Source: an uncultured Acidobacteriaceae bacterium (GTDB taxonomy: Bacteria; Acidobacteriota; Terriglobia; Terriglobales; Acidobacteriaceae). From it: a stretch of 64,000 bases of DNA. Positions 53,506 through 64,000 of the stretch are shown in pieces (within the stretch, counting starts at the first letter, position 1; every line of letters starts with the position of its first letter). Made by a program: the position numbers and the translations under genes. The stretch lies in contig CAIKND010000157.1 in assembly GCA_903828675.1 (NCBI GenBank), positions 62,001 to 126,000 on the forward strand, read 5' to 3'. The notes beneath the pieces were generated by a model, which was given only the letters and a program-made list of their open reading frames with translations, made no database searches and was not told the origin of the DNA.

Positions 53506-53590
53506 TGCCGAAGAAGGGACTCGAACCCCCACACCCTTGCGAGTACGTGGACCTGAACCACGCGCGTCTGCCAATTCCGCCACTTCGGCA
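53506..53590 (-). tRNA. tRNA-Leu (CAG anticodon)
   Basis: Read on the minus strand the 85-base sequence starts TGCCGAAGTGGCGGAATTGG and ends GAGTCCCTTCTTCGGCA. The 7-bp acceptor stem (TGCCGAA/TTCGGCA) pairs fully. The D-arm region AATTGGCAGACGC, the anticodon loop GGTTCAGGTCC with CAG in the middle, a long variable arm and the T-loop GGGTTCGAGTCCC are present, as in class II leucine tRNAs. The CCA end is not encoded. Confidence 0.96.
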
Positions 53591-53788
53591 CAATATCCAT
53601 GTCCAGCGTGGCGCGCTGAACATGACAGCAACTCTGAGTCTCGCAAATGCGGGACGTGGTGTCAAATTACCTATCCGTATTGCAGGCCGAAGAGTTAGGT
53701 CTCCGGCCCGTCTACTACGGATTACTGCTCCTGACACAACCACAAGGCGCGATCTGCCAAAAGCCGACCTGGTTTTACTCGGGCCGAC

Positions 53789-54220
53789 TTATACGAGTTT
53801 GGCGTCGAGCAGGATTTCGGTGTTGTTCGCAAAGAGCTTGGAGATGGGGCAGCCGCTCTTGGCGTCCGCCGCGGCCTTGTCGAAGACCTCCTGGGTGGCG
53901 CCGGGGACGCTGGCAGTGGTGGTGAGAGCGATTCTGGTGATGGCGAAGCCCGCATCCGTCTTGGCCAGGGTGACGGCCGCGCTCGTCTCAATTTTCTCAG
54001 GGGTGAGGCCCGCGCCGCCCAACTGCGCGCCCAAGGCCATGGAGAAGCAACTTGCGTGGGCGGCCGCGATCAGCTCCTCGGGGGTGGTGCCGGAGTCTGC
54101 GCCTTCAAAGCGTGTGGCGAAAGAGTAGTTCGCGTTGCTCAGAACGCCCGTTGCCGTGGAGATGGTGCCATTGCCTTCCTTCAGTGATCCTGTCCAAACC
54201 GCACTTGCCTTGCTAGCCAT
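53789..54220 (-). CDS. osmC: OsmC-family peroxiredoxin-like protein
   Basis: The product has 143 residues from an ATG preceded by AAGGAGGG. ATRFEGADSGTTPEELIAAAHASCFSMALG holds the first redox Cys with its conserved helix, and AAADAKSGCPISKLF holds the second Cys. OsmC reduces organic hydroperoxides in the cytoplasm. The longer frame to 54343 is not needed. It is divergent from a small zinc-ribbon gene. Confidence 0.92.
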   Translation of the reverse strand: MASKASAVWTGSLKEGNGTISTATGVLSNANYSFATRFEGADSGTTPEELIAAAHASCFSMALGAQLGGAGLTPEKIETSAAVTLAKTDAGFAITRIALTTTASVPGATQEVFDKAAADAKSGCPISKLFANNTEILLDAKLV

Positions 54221-54378
54221 ATTCCCTCCTTGGGGGGGTTGATTTTGGGTGATTGCGAGCCTTGTTATCCGATGAGCCGGCGCGGGGAAATCCTTGCGCC
54301 GATATGGAGTTGATGCAGCAGGCGTCCGTCGCGATTCTGGCAACGTAAAGCCTTTCCCTCCATGTTAATCTGTCGGGC

Positions 54379-54591
54379 ATGCAGCCGCAGCCGCAACCCG
54401 CCCCTGATCCCGATTTTGCAGTTGATTCCAACCGCGGAAAAGCGGGTGCGCCGGACACGGGGGACGCCGCGCAGCCGGTGGATCACCACTGCCAGATTTG
54501 CCCCAACTGCGGGTTCAGGCTCATGGGACACCGATGCAAACTGGTTTGCTCACAGTGCGGGTATTACATGAGCTGCGCAGACTATTACTGA
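54379..54591 (+). CDS. Small zinc-ribbon protein
   Basis: The product has 70 residues. The N-terminal 34 residues are Pro/Asp-rich and disordered-looking; the C-terminal half holds CQICPNCGFRLMGHRCKLVCSQCGYYMSC, three or four CxxC-like groups that should bind zinc. Function is unknown. It is divergent from osmC and could be regulatory. Confidence 0.6.
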   Translation: MQPQPQPAPDPDFAVDSNRGKAGAPDTGDAAQPVDHHCQICPNCGFRLMGHRCKLVCSQCGYYMSCADYY

Positions 54592-54621
54592 GCTTCGCCT
54601 TCACGGCGAGAGGCCGGAATG

Positions 54622-55752
54622 CTAGCCACGCATGCCCACACCGGCGAGCGGGGTAATCGAGTCCAGCGGCGCGGCGGGGAACAGGCGGGCACGGGAGAGC
54701 ACTTTGCGGGTGAGTCCAGTAAGGGCCATGCCCGCCGCCTCACCAAGCGGGACCCAGCGGCGCTCGCCTGCCGCGATCGCAAGCTCCTGAACGTCGTCTT
54801 CGAAAACGGTGCGAATGCGCACGTAGTAGTTGACCTGCATAATGGCGTGGCGGACGGTCATGCGCAGATCCTCTTCAGGGACGGCCGCATTGCGCAGCAG
54901 GGGCAGCTCCCACATGCCCGGCATCACCGTAACGGAAGCGGGCCGCTGCTCCAGCAGGACCTCGCGGCCGCTGGGACAGCAGGCCTTGGCGGTGTTATGA
55001 CTGGTACGCACCGAAAGCGCGTGGCCGACTTCGCAACTCAACATGCGCGCGCGTGGCGGTGTCTTGTGTTCTCCGCGAGTCTTGCAAACGGCCGAGATCG
55101 GGCACGTAAGGCACTGCGGATTGCGCGGCAGGCAGACCGTGGCCCCCAGTTCCATGAGCGCCTGGTTGAAGTCGCCAGGGCGAGCGGGGTCAACGAGTTG
55201 TGCGGCCAGCGCTTCGATTTTGCGGCGGAGCGCCGTCGCTCCGGTACGGCTCACAACTTCCCAACCGGCCATGCGGCTTAGCACCCGCTCGACGTTGCCA
55301 TCCACCACAGCCACCACCTCGCCGTGAGCGATGCTGGCGATGGCGGCGGAGGTGTACGCGCCAATGCCGGGCAGCAAGCGCAGCTCAGTGGAGGTAACTG
55401 GCAGATTGCCCTCACGCTGGGCGGCGACCAACTGCGCTGCCTTGTGGAGCATGCGCGCGCGGCGGTAGTAACCCAGCCCGCTCCACTGCGCGAGCACGTC
55501 CTGCTCCGGCGCCAGCGCCAGCGAAACGAGCGTAGGGAAGCGGGTCATAAACGCCTGGTAGCGATCGATAACCACGGCGACACGCGTCTGCTGGAGCATG
55601 ATTTCAGACACCCAGATAGCGTAGGGGTCCTGGCTGTTGCGCCAAGGCAGATCGCGCCGGTTGCGCTCGTACCAGTCGATCAGGCAGCGGCGCAGCGCGG
55701 AGATTGTTCCGGACTCGAAGATCTGCCTGACCATCTTTCCAGCGTAAGGCAT
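54622..55752 (-). CDS. mutY: A/G-specific adenine DNA glycosylase
   Basis: The product has 376 residues. The catalytic Glu and helix-hairpin-helix domain are seen in SEIMLQQTRVAVVIDRYQAFM and LPGIGAYTSAAIASIAHGE, with VVDGNVERVLSRM carrying the catalytic Asp. CLPRNPQCLTCPISAVC gives the four-Cys Fe-S loop with spacing 6-2-5. The C-terminal domain contains the Nudix-like recognition part (LLEQRPAS, MWELPLL). MutY removes A mispaired with 8-oxoG. It is 32 bp upstream of the alaS stop, same direction. Confidence 0.93.
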   Translation of the reverse strand: MPYAGKMVRQIFESGTISALRRCLIDWYERNRRDLPWRNSQDPYAIWVSEIMLQQTRVAVVIDRYQAFMTRFPTLVSLALAPEQDVLAQWSGLGYYRRARMLHKAAQLVAAQREGNLPVTSTELRLLPGIGAYTSAAIASIAHGEVVAVVDGNVERVLSRMAGWEVVSRTGATALRRKIEALAAQLVDPARPGDFNQALMELGATVCLPRNPQCLTCPISAVCKTRGEHKTPPRARMLSCEVGHALSVRTSHNTAKACCPSGREVLLEQRPASVTVMPGMWELPLLRNAAVPEEDLRMTVRHAIMQVNYYVRIRTVFEDDVQELAIAAGERRWVPLGEAAGMALTGLTRKVLSRARLFPAAPLDSITPLAGVGMRG

Positions 55753-55784
55753 CTGCCTTTTGAATTTGCGGGCAAATGGGAATT

Positions 55785-58664
<2,880 letters not shown>

Positions 58665-58712
58665 GGCGTAACTAGTGTAATTGGAGCCGGGGCGAGAATG
58701 CAGCGGGGGCGG

Positions 58713-59270
58713 TCACTCTTCGTGGGGGTTCTCGTCGAGATTATCCAGCACGGCGAGGCTTTCTTCCGGCACGTCCCACTGTCGGAGGATCTTGTAGATG
58801 ACGCCGGGCGAGAACCCGGCCGTAACCAGGCGGCGCATGATGCGGGCGGTTTCCTTTTCGTTCTCCGGCTTGCGGATGCGCTTGCGCTCCAGATGTTGGC
58901 GGGCCAGGGTCTCCTCGTTGGTCTGGCCGTAGCGGGCTTCCAGGGTCTCGGCGATCAGGTCGGTGGCTACGCCCTTCTGCTGAAGATCCTGGCGGACGCG
59001 GCGGACGCCGAGTTTTTCGTTCTCCTGGCGCAGGCGGGCGTAGGTCTCGGCAAAGGCGACGTCGTTCAGGTAGCCGTACTCGTGGAGGCGGGCCAGAACA
59101 GCGGTAATGATGGCTTCGCCGCGCTCGCCGGGTTCGACGCGCGCCTCCATCAGACGCCGCATTCCAGCCTCGGTGCGCATGGTTTGGCCGAGGGACCTGA
59201 CCGCGTAGTCGAAGAGGCCGGCTTCGTTGAGGAAGGGGCGCGGCTTGCCGGATTTGCGAGGAAAAGGCAG
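58713..59270 (-). CDS. recX: RecX regulatory protein, probable CTG start
   Basis: The product has about 185 residues. From a CTG at 59270 the translation runs LPFPRKSGKPRPFLNEAGLF, then DYAVRSLGQTMRTEAGMRRLMEARV, giving the complete RecX N-terminal helix (DYAVRxLGxR type); the first ATG (59180) would drop 30 conserved residues. Later parts are VLARLHEYGYLNDVAFAETYARLR and RIMRRLVTAGFSPGVIYKIL. GGGAG 7 bp before the CTG can be the ribosome-binding site. RecX limits RecA filament growth. No recA is in the window. Confidence 0.83.
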   Translation of the reverse strand: MPFPRKSGKPRPFLNEAGLFDYAVRSLGQTMRTEAGMRRLMEARVEPGERGEAIITAVLARLHEYGYLNDVAFAETYARLRQENEKLGVRRVRQDLQQKGVATDLIAETLEARYGQTNEETLARQHLERKRIRKPENEKETARIMRRLVTAGFSPGVIYKILRQWDVPEESLAVLDNLDENPHEE

Positions 59271-59282
59271 CTTTTAGCTCCC

Positions 59283-59425
59283 AGCTTTCAGTTTCTAGCT
59301 CGTCTATCAAACAACTTCGGGTGGCCCAGGTCCCGCTTTTGGGACCTGGGAAAGTTGAGAATCAAACCAAATCGCCTCAAAAATCAGCCTTCGCCCTCCA
59401 ACAGACGAGCTGGAAGCTGAAAGCT
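59283..59425. repeat. Inverted repeat enclosing a 10-bp hairpin, between recX and S9 peptidase
   Basis: Arms at 59283-59305 and 59403-59425 match in inverse orientation over 23 bp with two differences. Within lies CCCAGGTCCC (59325-59334) and GGGACCTGGG (59341-59350), a perfect 10-bp hairpin with loop GCTTTT. The right arm carries the stop codon of the S9 peptidase gene and the left arm carries the region just before recX. It resembles dispersed acidobacterial repeats that moved into intergenic space. Confidence 0.7.
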
Positions 59426-61685
59426 AATGGCTGGAAGCTGCACTTCCCGTCCACTGGTCAACCCAGTCGTTGACGGTCTTATACCAGAGTTGCGAGTTTT
59501 GCGGCTTCAGAACCCAGTGGCCTTCGTCCGGGAAGTAGAGCATCTTGCTTGGCACCTTGAGCAGTTGCAGGGTGTCGAAAAGCTGGAAGCCCTCGCTGAC
59601 GTCGAGGCGGTAGTCGAGCTGGCCGTGGACGACGAGCGTGGGGGTTTTGAAGTTTTTGGCCGACATCATGGGCGCCCATTTGCGGTAGGGGTTTTCGCTG
59701 TCCGGCTTGCCGTAGTAGTCCCACGGATGGCCCTTGAACTCCCACTCGTTGAACCAGTCCTCTTCCGTCGTGCCGAAGGCCGACTCGGGGTTGAACATGC
59801 CGTCGTGGGAGACGATGCACTTGAAGCGGTTGGTGTGGCCCAGCACCCAGTTGGCCATGTAGCCGCCGTAGCTGGCTCCCAGGGCGCACTCGCGGTTTTT
59901 GTCGATGAAGGCGTAGTGCTGCTCGGCGTAGTCGAGGCCGGTCATTAGGTCGGTAAAGGGCTTGCCGCCCCAGTCGCCGTTCACTCCGTCGACGATGGTC
60001 TGGCCGTAGCCGGTGGAGCCGCGCGGGTTGATCATGATGACGACGTAGCCGTTGGCGGCGAAGAGTTCGGCGTTCCAGCGGTAGCTCCACGAGTCGCCCC
60101 ATGCGCCCTGCGGCCCGCCGTGCATGAGGAATTTGACTGGGTATTTCTTCGCCGGGTCGAAAGCTGGCGGGCGAATAATGAAGCCCTGCAGCTTGGTCTT
60201 GTCGGCGGCGGTGAACCAGAAGGATTCCATCGCAGGCAGGTCGAGTTGGGCTAGGAGGGCATCGTTCAGGTGGGTGACGGGCTGGGGAGAATAAGACTTC
60301 GGCATAATGTCTTCTGAGGGTTTGTTCAAATCGGACGAGAACACGTGTATCACGTGCACGCCTTCGTCCATTTGAACGAGATCACCAAGCACGAATTCAG
60401 TTGGCCGATCGACACGCACAAGAGTTCCCGCTACGACTTCCATTCCATTCTTGAGGAAAGGACGAATATCGCCCCATTCTCCTGCGGCCTTCCCGAGGCG
60501 ATCCAGATCGTCGCCGGTAATATTTGTTTCGTAGAGAGGAGCCTCTCCCTTTTCGCCAGAAACAAAGAGGATGTGTTTCGAATCATCAATCCAAGTAAAC
60601 TCATCCACCCAATTATCAAAATTTGCAGGAGCCCGACTCGAAAGCTTCGCATCCTTTAGCAAATCCTTAATCGTCTTCGCCTTCCGGTCGTAAAGCATCA
60701 GCCGGAACTTGTCCGCCTCGTAGCCGGGGCGCTCCTCGCTGCGCCATGCCAGATACTTGCCGTCGGGGGAATAGGCGGGCGAGAAATCGCCGCCGAGGGA
60801 GGTGCTGACCTTGACCGGCTTGGCCGCCGGGTTGGTCAGGTCGAGGGTGAAGATGTCGGCGTTGGTGCTGATGGCCGGCTCGGGGTCAAGATTCTCGGTG
60901 AACGCCAGTTCCTTCGAGTTCGGCGCAAAGGCGAACCCGCCGCCGCCGCCGAGGGAGAAAGGCGGCACGTCGTGAGGATCGTTGGGCGCGAGGTCGCGGA
61001 CTGCGCCGGTTTCCACCGAAACCAGAAACAGATGGCTGCGCTTTGCGCCGGTGTAGTGGTTCCAGTGGCGATATAAGAGATGAGTAAAGACCTGCGCCTT
61101 GACCTTGCTGGCGGCTTGGGCGTTGTCGCGATTGCCATTGCAGGTGTCGCCAGTCGAGTCCGTTGCGGTGATGGCGGGGCAGTCAGGATACACAGCCGAG
61201 GTAAAGACGATGGATTGGCCGTCAGGGGACCAGAGGGCGTCGGCGGCCTCGGTAGACATGGACGTGAGGCGGCGCGGGTTGGCTGTGGCTCCGGTGGTTG
61301 TGTCGAAGTCCGCCACCCAGATCTGCTGCGCGCCTCCGCGGCTGCTGAGGAAGAGGATGCGCTTGCCGTCGGACGCGAACTGCGGGCCTGAGTCGCCGGG
61401 TTTGGCCACGGCCAGCGGCTTGGGATCACCACCCGCCATAGCCTGCAACAAAAGCTCCGCCGTTTTGGTGTTCTGGTCCAGATTGACCGTGGTGACGGAG
61501 TAGGCCAGCCACTTGCCATCCGGCGACACGGCGGTTTCGCCCAGGCGCTTCATCTGCATCATGTCCTCAAAGGTCATAGGACGTTTGGCCTGAGGGGTTT
61601 GGGCGGTTTGGGCGGTCTGGCCAAGGCAGAACGGTGCGGCTATGGAGGCGAAAAGGAGCAAGAGAGCAGAGGCTATTTTGGGCAT
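59424..61685 (-). CDS. Exported S9-family prolyl oligopeptidase-like peptidase
   Basis: The product has about 753 residues. The signal peptide (ALLLLFASIAAPFCLGQ) is followed by a seven-bladed propeller (LWSPDGQSIVF, AYSPDGKYLAWRSE) and a C-terminal alpha/beta hydrolase domain: FLMHGGPQGAWGD, VIMINPRGSTGYGQ, CALGASYGGYMANW with the nucleophile Ser, VHGQLDYRLDV with Asp and DEGHWVLKPQN with His. It should cleave small peptides in the periplasm. The stretch encoded at about 60330-60680 has lower GC content than the flanks, another possible recombination patch. The C-terminal codons lie inside an inverted repeat. Confidence 0.88.
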   Translation of the reverse strand: MPKIASALLLLFASIAAPFCLGQTAQTAQTPQAKRPMTFEDMMQMKRLGETAVSPDGKWLAYSVTTVNLDQNTKTAELLLQAMAGGDPKPLAVAKPGDSGPQFASDGKRILFLSSRGGAQQIWVADFDTTTGATANPRRLTSMSTEAADALWSPDGQSIVFTSAVYPDCPAITATDSTGDTCNGNRDNAQAASKVKAQVFTHLLYRHWNHYTGAKRSHLFLVSVETGAVRDLAPNDPHDVPPFSLGGGGGFAFAPNSKELAFTENLDPEPAISTNADIFTLDLTNPAAKPVKVSTSLGGDFSPAYSPDGKYLAWRSEERPGYEADKFRLMLYDRKAKTIKDLLKDAKLSSRAPANFDNWVDEFTWIDDSKHILFVSGEKGEAPLYETNITGDDLDRLGKAAGEWGDIRPFLKNGMEVVAGTLVRVDRPTEFVLGDLVQMDEGVHVIHVFSSDLNKPSEDIMPKSYSPQPVTHLNDALLAQLDLPAMESFWFTAADKTKLQGFIIRPPAFDPAKKYPVKFLMHGGPQGAWGDSWSYRWNAELFAANGYVVIMINPRGSTGYGQTIVDGVNGDWGGKPFTDLMTGLDYAEQHYAFIDKNRECALGASYGGYMANWVLGHTNRFKCIVSHDGMFNPESAFGTTEEDWFNEWEFKGHPWDYYGKPDSENPYRKWAPMMSAKNFKTPTLVVHGQLDYRLDVSEGFQLFDTLQLLKVPSKMLYFPDEGHWVLKPQNSQLWYKTVNDWVDQWTGSAASSH

Positions 61686-61818
61686 AAGAATCCAGTCAGC
61701 GCGCAGGAAACAAAGGCTTGCGCACGAAGAAAAAGTGTACACCGGAAGGGCAGTTCACAGTTGTCAGTTCAAATTGCTCAGTTGGTTCGAGCCGCATTCA
61801 GCAGCTCGCCCTCGAGGC

Positions 61819-64000
61819 TCACGACTTTGCGGTGATGGCCGGACGTACCTTCCACTTTGTCGAGAGCGCGGCCAGCTTTTCTTCCATGGTGGGCTGCGGC
61901 GGTGGAACTGGTTTGGCGGGCTTCGCGGGCTTGCCGCCGAAGCGCGCGGGCGGTTCAGACAACGCCTTGATGGAGAGCGCGATGCGCTTTGCCTTCGCAT
62001 CGACGCCGAGCACCTTTACCTTGACGATCTGTCCTGCCTTCACGGCTTCCGACGGGTCCTTGATAAAGCGATTCGACAACTCGCTGATGTGCACAAGGCC
62101 GTCCTGATGGACACCGATATCGACGAAGGCCCCGAACTTGGTCACGTTGGTGACCACGCCTTCAAGCACCATGCCCACCTGCACGTCAGAGAGTTCGCGC
62201 ACGCCTTCGTGGAAGACCGGCGCGACAAATTTGTCGCGCGGATCGCGGCCCGGCTTTCGCAGTTCGGCCAGGATATCGTCCAGCGTGTACGCGCCCGCGG
62301 ACAGTTGCTTGCGATCCACCTGCTCAAGCAGTTGCGGCTTCTGAATAATCTCTTTCACCGAGGTGTGCAGCGAAAGCGCGATCTGCTCCACCACCGGGTA
62401 GGATTCGGGATGAACGGCAGTCATATCCAGAGGGTTGTCGCCATCGCGGATGCGCAGAAAGCCCGCCGCCTGCTCGAAGGTCTTGGGCCCGATGCCGGGG
62501 ACCTCGAGGACTTGCCTGCGCGAGCGAAAACCGCCCTTCTCATTGCGATGGGTGACGATGTTCTGCGCGGTGCGCTCGGTGATTCCGGCGACGAATCGAA
62601 GCAGTGTCCACGAGGACGTATTTAGATCGACGCCGACGCGATTCACGCAACTCTCGATTACGTTCTCGAGCGATTCCTGGAGTTGACGTTGATCCACATC
62701 GTGCTGGTACTGGCCCACGCCAATCGATTTGGGGTCGACTTTCACCAGTTCAGACAAGGGGTCTTGCAATCGGCGGGCGATGGAGATTGCACCTCGCACC
62801 GTCAGGTCGAGATCGGGGAACTCCTGGCGCGCAACGTCGGAGGCCGAGTAGACGCTTGCCCCAGACTCACTCACGGTTACAGAGAAAATTCCGTCGATAT
62901 TCTTTTCGCGCAAAAAATCGCGGACAAACGCATCTGTCTCGCGGGAGGCGGTTCCGTTGCCAATGGCGATGGCGCGCACGTTGTGTTTGCGCAGCAGCGC
63001 CTCAAGCTTGGGAACGGATTCGGCATTGCCGTGCTTTGATGTGTGCAGATAGAGAACATCGTGCGCGAGCATTTTTCCGGTGGCGTCCACAACGGCAACC
63101 TTGCAGCCGGTGCGCAGGCCCGGATCGATGCCGAGCACGGAGATTGGGCCGGCCGGTGGCGCCAATAAGAGGTTGTAGAGGTTATCGCGAAAGACTTGAA
63201 TCGCATCCGTATCGGAACGCCGCTTAAGCTCCAGGCGAATCTCTCCCTGAATGGATGAATTCAACAGGCGCTTCCACGCGTCGTCGATTGCAAGCTCCAA
63301 CTGGCGCGTCCAATCGCCTTGCTGGCGCAGCACATGGCGCTGAATGAGCGCGACGGGGCGCTCCGGCTCCACTTCGATGAGGAAGTACAGAACGTCCTCA
63401 CCCTCGCCGCGGCGAATAGCCAGCATGCGATGCGAAGGGATGGTCTTTACCGGTTCGCTGTACTCGTAGTACATCTTGAACTTGTCCTGCTCGTCGACTG
63501 CGTCCGTCACCTTGCGGCTCACGATGATGCCTTCGTCAAACAGCAGCTTTCGCAGCGCCTTGCGCAGATCGGCATCTTCGCTGATCCACTCGGCAACAAT
63601 GTGACGCGCGCCTTCAAGAGCCTCGTCCACCGTGGCCACGCCGAGCTCCGTGTTCACAAAGCCGGCCGCAAAATCCATCAGCGGAGCCGTTGAATTTTGT
63701 TGCGCCCAAAGGTACTGCGCCAGCGGCTCCAAACCCTTCTCACGGGCGATGATGGCCTTGGTGCGCCGCTTGGGCCGGTAAGGCAGGTAGAGATCTTCAA
63801 GCTCGCTCTTGTCGAAGGTGGCTTCGATGCGCGCCTTCAGTTCGTCGGTCAGCTTTCCCTGTTCCGTGATGGAGGCGAGGATGGTGGCGCGGCGCTCCGT
63901 AAGGTCGCGAAAGTAAGAGAGCTTCTCTTCAATGTTGCGGATCTGAACCTCGTCAAGGTTGCCTGTGGCTTCCTTGCGATAGCGCGCAATAAACGGAACG
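61819..64000 (-). CDS. tex: Tex-like RNA-binding transcription accessory protein (5' end cut)
   Basis: About 727 codons to the window edge; the N-terminus is missing. Segments: PFIARYRKEATGNLD near the N-terminus, SVLGIDPGLRTGCKVAVVD (YqgF/RNase H-like fold), LEVPGIGPKTFEQAAGFLRI (helix-hairpin-helix), GMVLEGVVTNVTKFGAFVDIGVHQDGLVHISELS (S1 domain) and a Pro-rich tail. Tex binds RNA and affects transcription and ribosome-related processes. It ends 130 bp from the S9 peptidase start. Confidence 0.92.
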   Translation of the reverse strand, partial: VPFIARYRKEATGNLDEVQIRNIEEKLSYFRDLTERRATILASITEQGKLTDELKARIEATFDKSELEDLYLPYRPKRRTKAIIAREKGLEPLAQYLWAQQNSTAPLMDFAAGFVNTELGVATVDEALEGARHIVAEWISEDADLRKALRKLLFDEGIIVSRKVTDAVDEQDKFKMYYEYSEPVKTIPSHRMLAIRRGEGEDVLYFLIEVEPERPVALIQRHVLRQQGDWTRQLELAIDDAWKRLLNSSIQGEIRLELKRRSDTDAIQVFRDNLYNLLLAPPAGPISVLGIDPGLRTGCKVAVVDATGKMLAHDVLYLHTSKHGNAESVPKLEALLRKHNVRAIAIGNGTASRETDAFVRDFLREKNIDGIFSVTVSESGASVYSASDVARQEFPDLDLTVRGAISIARRLQDPLSELVKVDPKSIGVGQYQHDVDQRQLQESLENVIESCVNRVGVDLNTSSWTLLRFVAGITERTAQNIVTHRNEKGGFRSRRQVLEVPGIGPKTFEQAAGFLRIRDGDNPLDMTAVHPESYPVVEQIALSLHTSVKEIIQKPQLLEQVDRKQLSAGAYTLDDILAELRKPGRDPRDKFVAPVFHEGVRELSDVQVGMVLEGVVTNVTKFGAFVDIGVHQDGLVHISELSNRFIKDPSEAVKAGQIVKVKVLGVDAKAKRIALSIKALSEPPARFGGKPAKPAKPVPPPQPTMEEKLAALSTKWKVRPAITAKS

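Noticed and set aside
60345..60659. 104-codon plus-strand frame opposite the S9 peptidase
   Set aside because: It is the antisense of a lower-GC patch within a clear gene; the A+T content alone explains the different look.

Overview
The window reads as a chromosomal segment of a free-living, saprophytic acidobacterium (Acidobacteriota, probably class Terriglobia). This is inferred from the high-GC genes, many secreted polysaccharide-degrading enzymes (GH97, GH30-like, agarase-like, heparinase II/III-like), pectin/uronate catabolism, an arsR/arsM/arsC/acr3 cluster, two-domain ThyX, DUF6599 and DUF3108 proteins, and several hairpin-forming intergenic repeat families. No rRNA, no CRISPR array and no transposase were seen. 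One tRNA (Leu, CAG) is present. Both edges cut genes: a B12-binding radical SAM protein on the left and tex on the right.

Layout. 0-6.3 kb: radical SAM fragment, small membrane protein and alaC. A short block follows: hairpin repeat, GIY-YIG nuclease, hairpin repeat, and a second copy of the alaC 3' end. Then come a low-GC PD-(D/E)XK/DUF2075 helicase-like gene and a ThuA-like secreted protein. 6.3-7.9 kb: no protein gene, but a 49-bp-period tandem array of at least 12 hairpins with GNRA tetraloops and compensatory stem changes, preceded by two dyad-symmetric sites and followed by a 12-bp C(TTCG)G hairpin. 7.9-9.5 kb: periplasmic rhodanese, TlpA and cytochrome c. 9.7-14.6 kb: three MFS transporters and a cupin. 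15.7-24.6 kb: two c-di-GMP proteins around an agarase-like hydrolase, an Fe-S aldo/keto reductase with a DUF6599 partner, and a URO-D-like protein. 24.8-28 kb: uxuA, kduD, kdgF and a VOC protein. 29-32 kb: arsenic resistance. 32-34 kb: glk-pgl. 34-54 kb: TolC, GH97, TolB-like, EAL-HDOD, fabG, DUF2071, ThyX, GH30, heparinase-like, glycosyltransferase 9, ICMT, DUF3108 and lipocalin genes. 53.5-64 kb: tRNA-Leu, osmC, mutY, alaS, recX, an S9 peptidase and tex.

How genes work together. uxuA, kduD and kdgF cover steps that turn pectin-derived unsaturated galacturonate and hexuronates into 2-keto-3-deoxygluconate. The ars cluster combines sensing, methylation, reduction and efflux from a compact divergent promoter. 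glk and pgl overlap by 4 bp and feed the pentose-phosphate or Entner-Doudoroff route. The most unusual item is the hairpin array at about 7.1-7.8 kb. Its 49-bp period is not a multiple of three, its loops stay GNRA on the plus strand only, and its stems covary, so it looks like a repetitive structured RNA that I do not recognise. The second is the 0.95-kb block at the alaC 3' end, which looks like a small insertion that carried a replacement gene end.

Limits: everything was read by eye. Family names rest on recognised motifs, not on searches, and start codons were chosen from ribosome-binding sites and expected N-termini.
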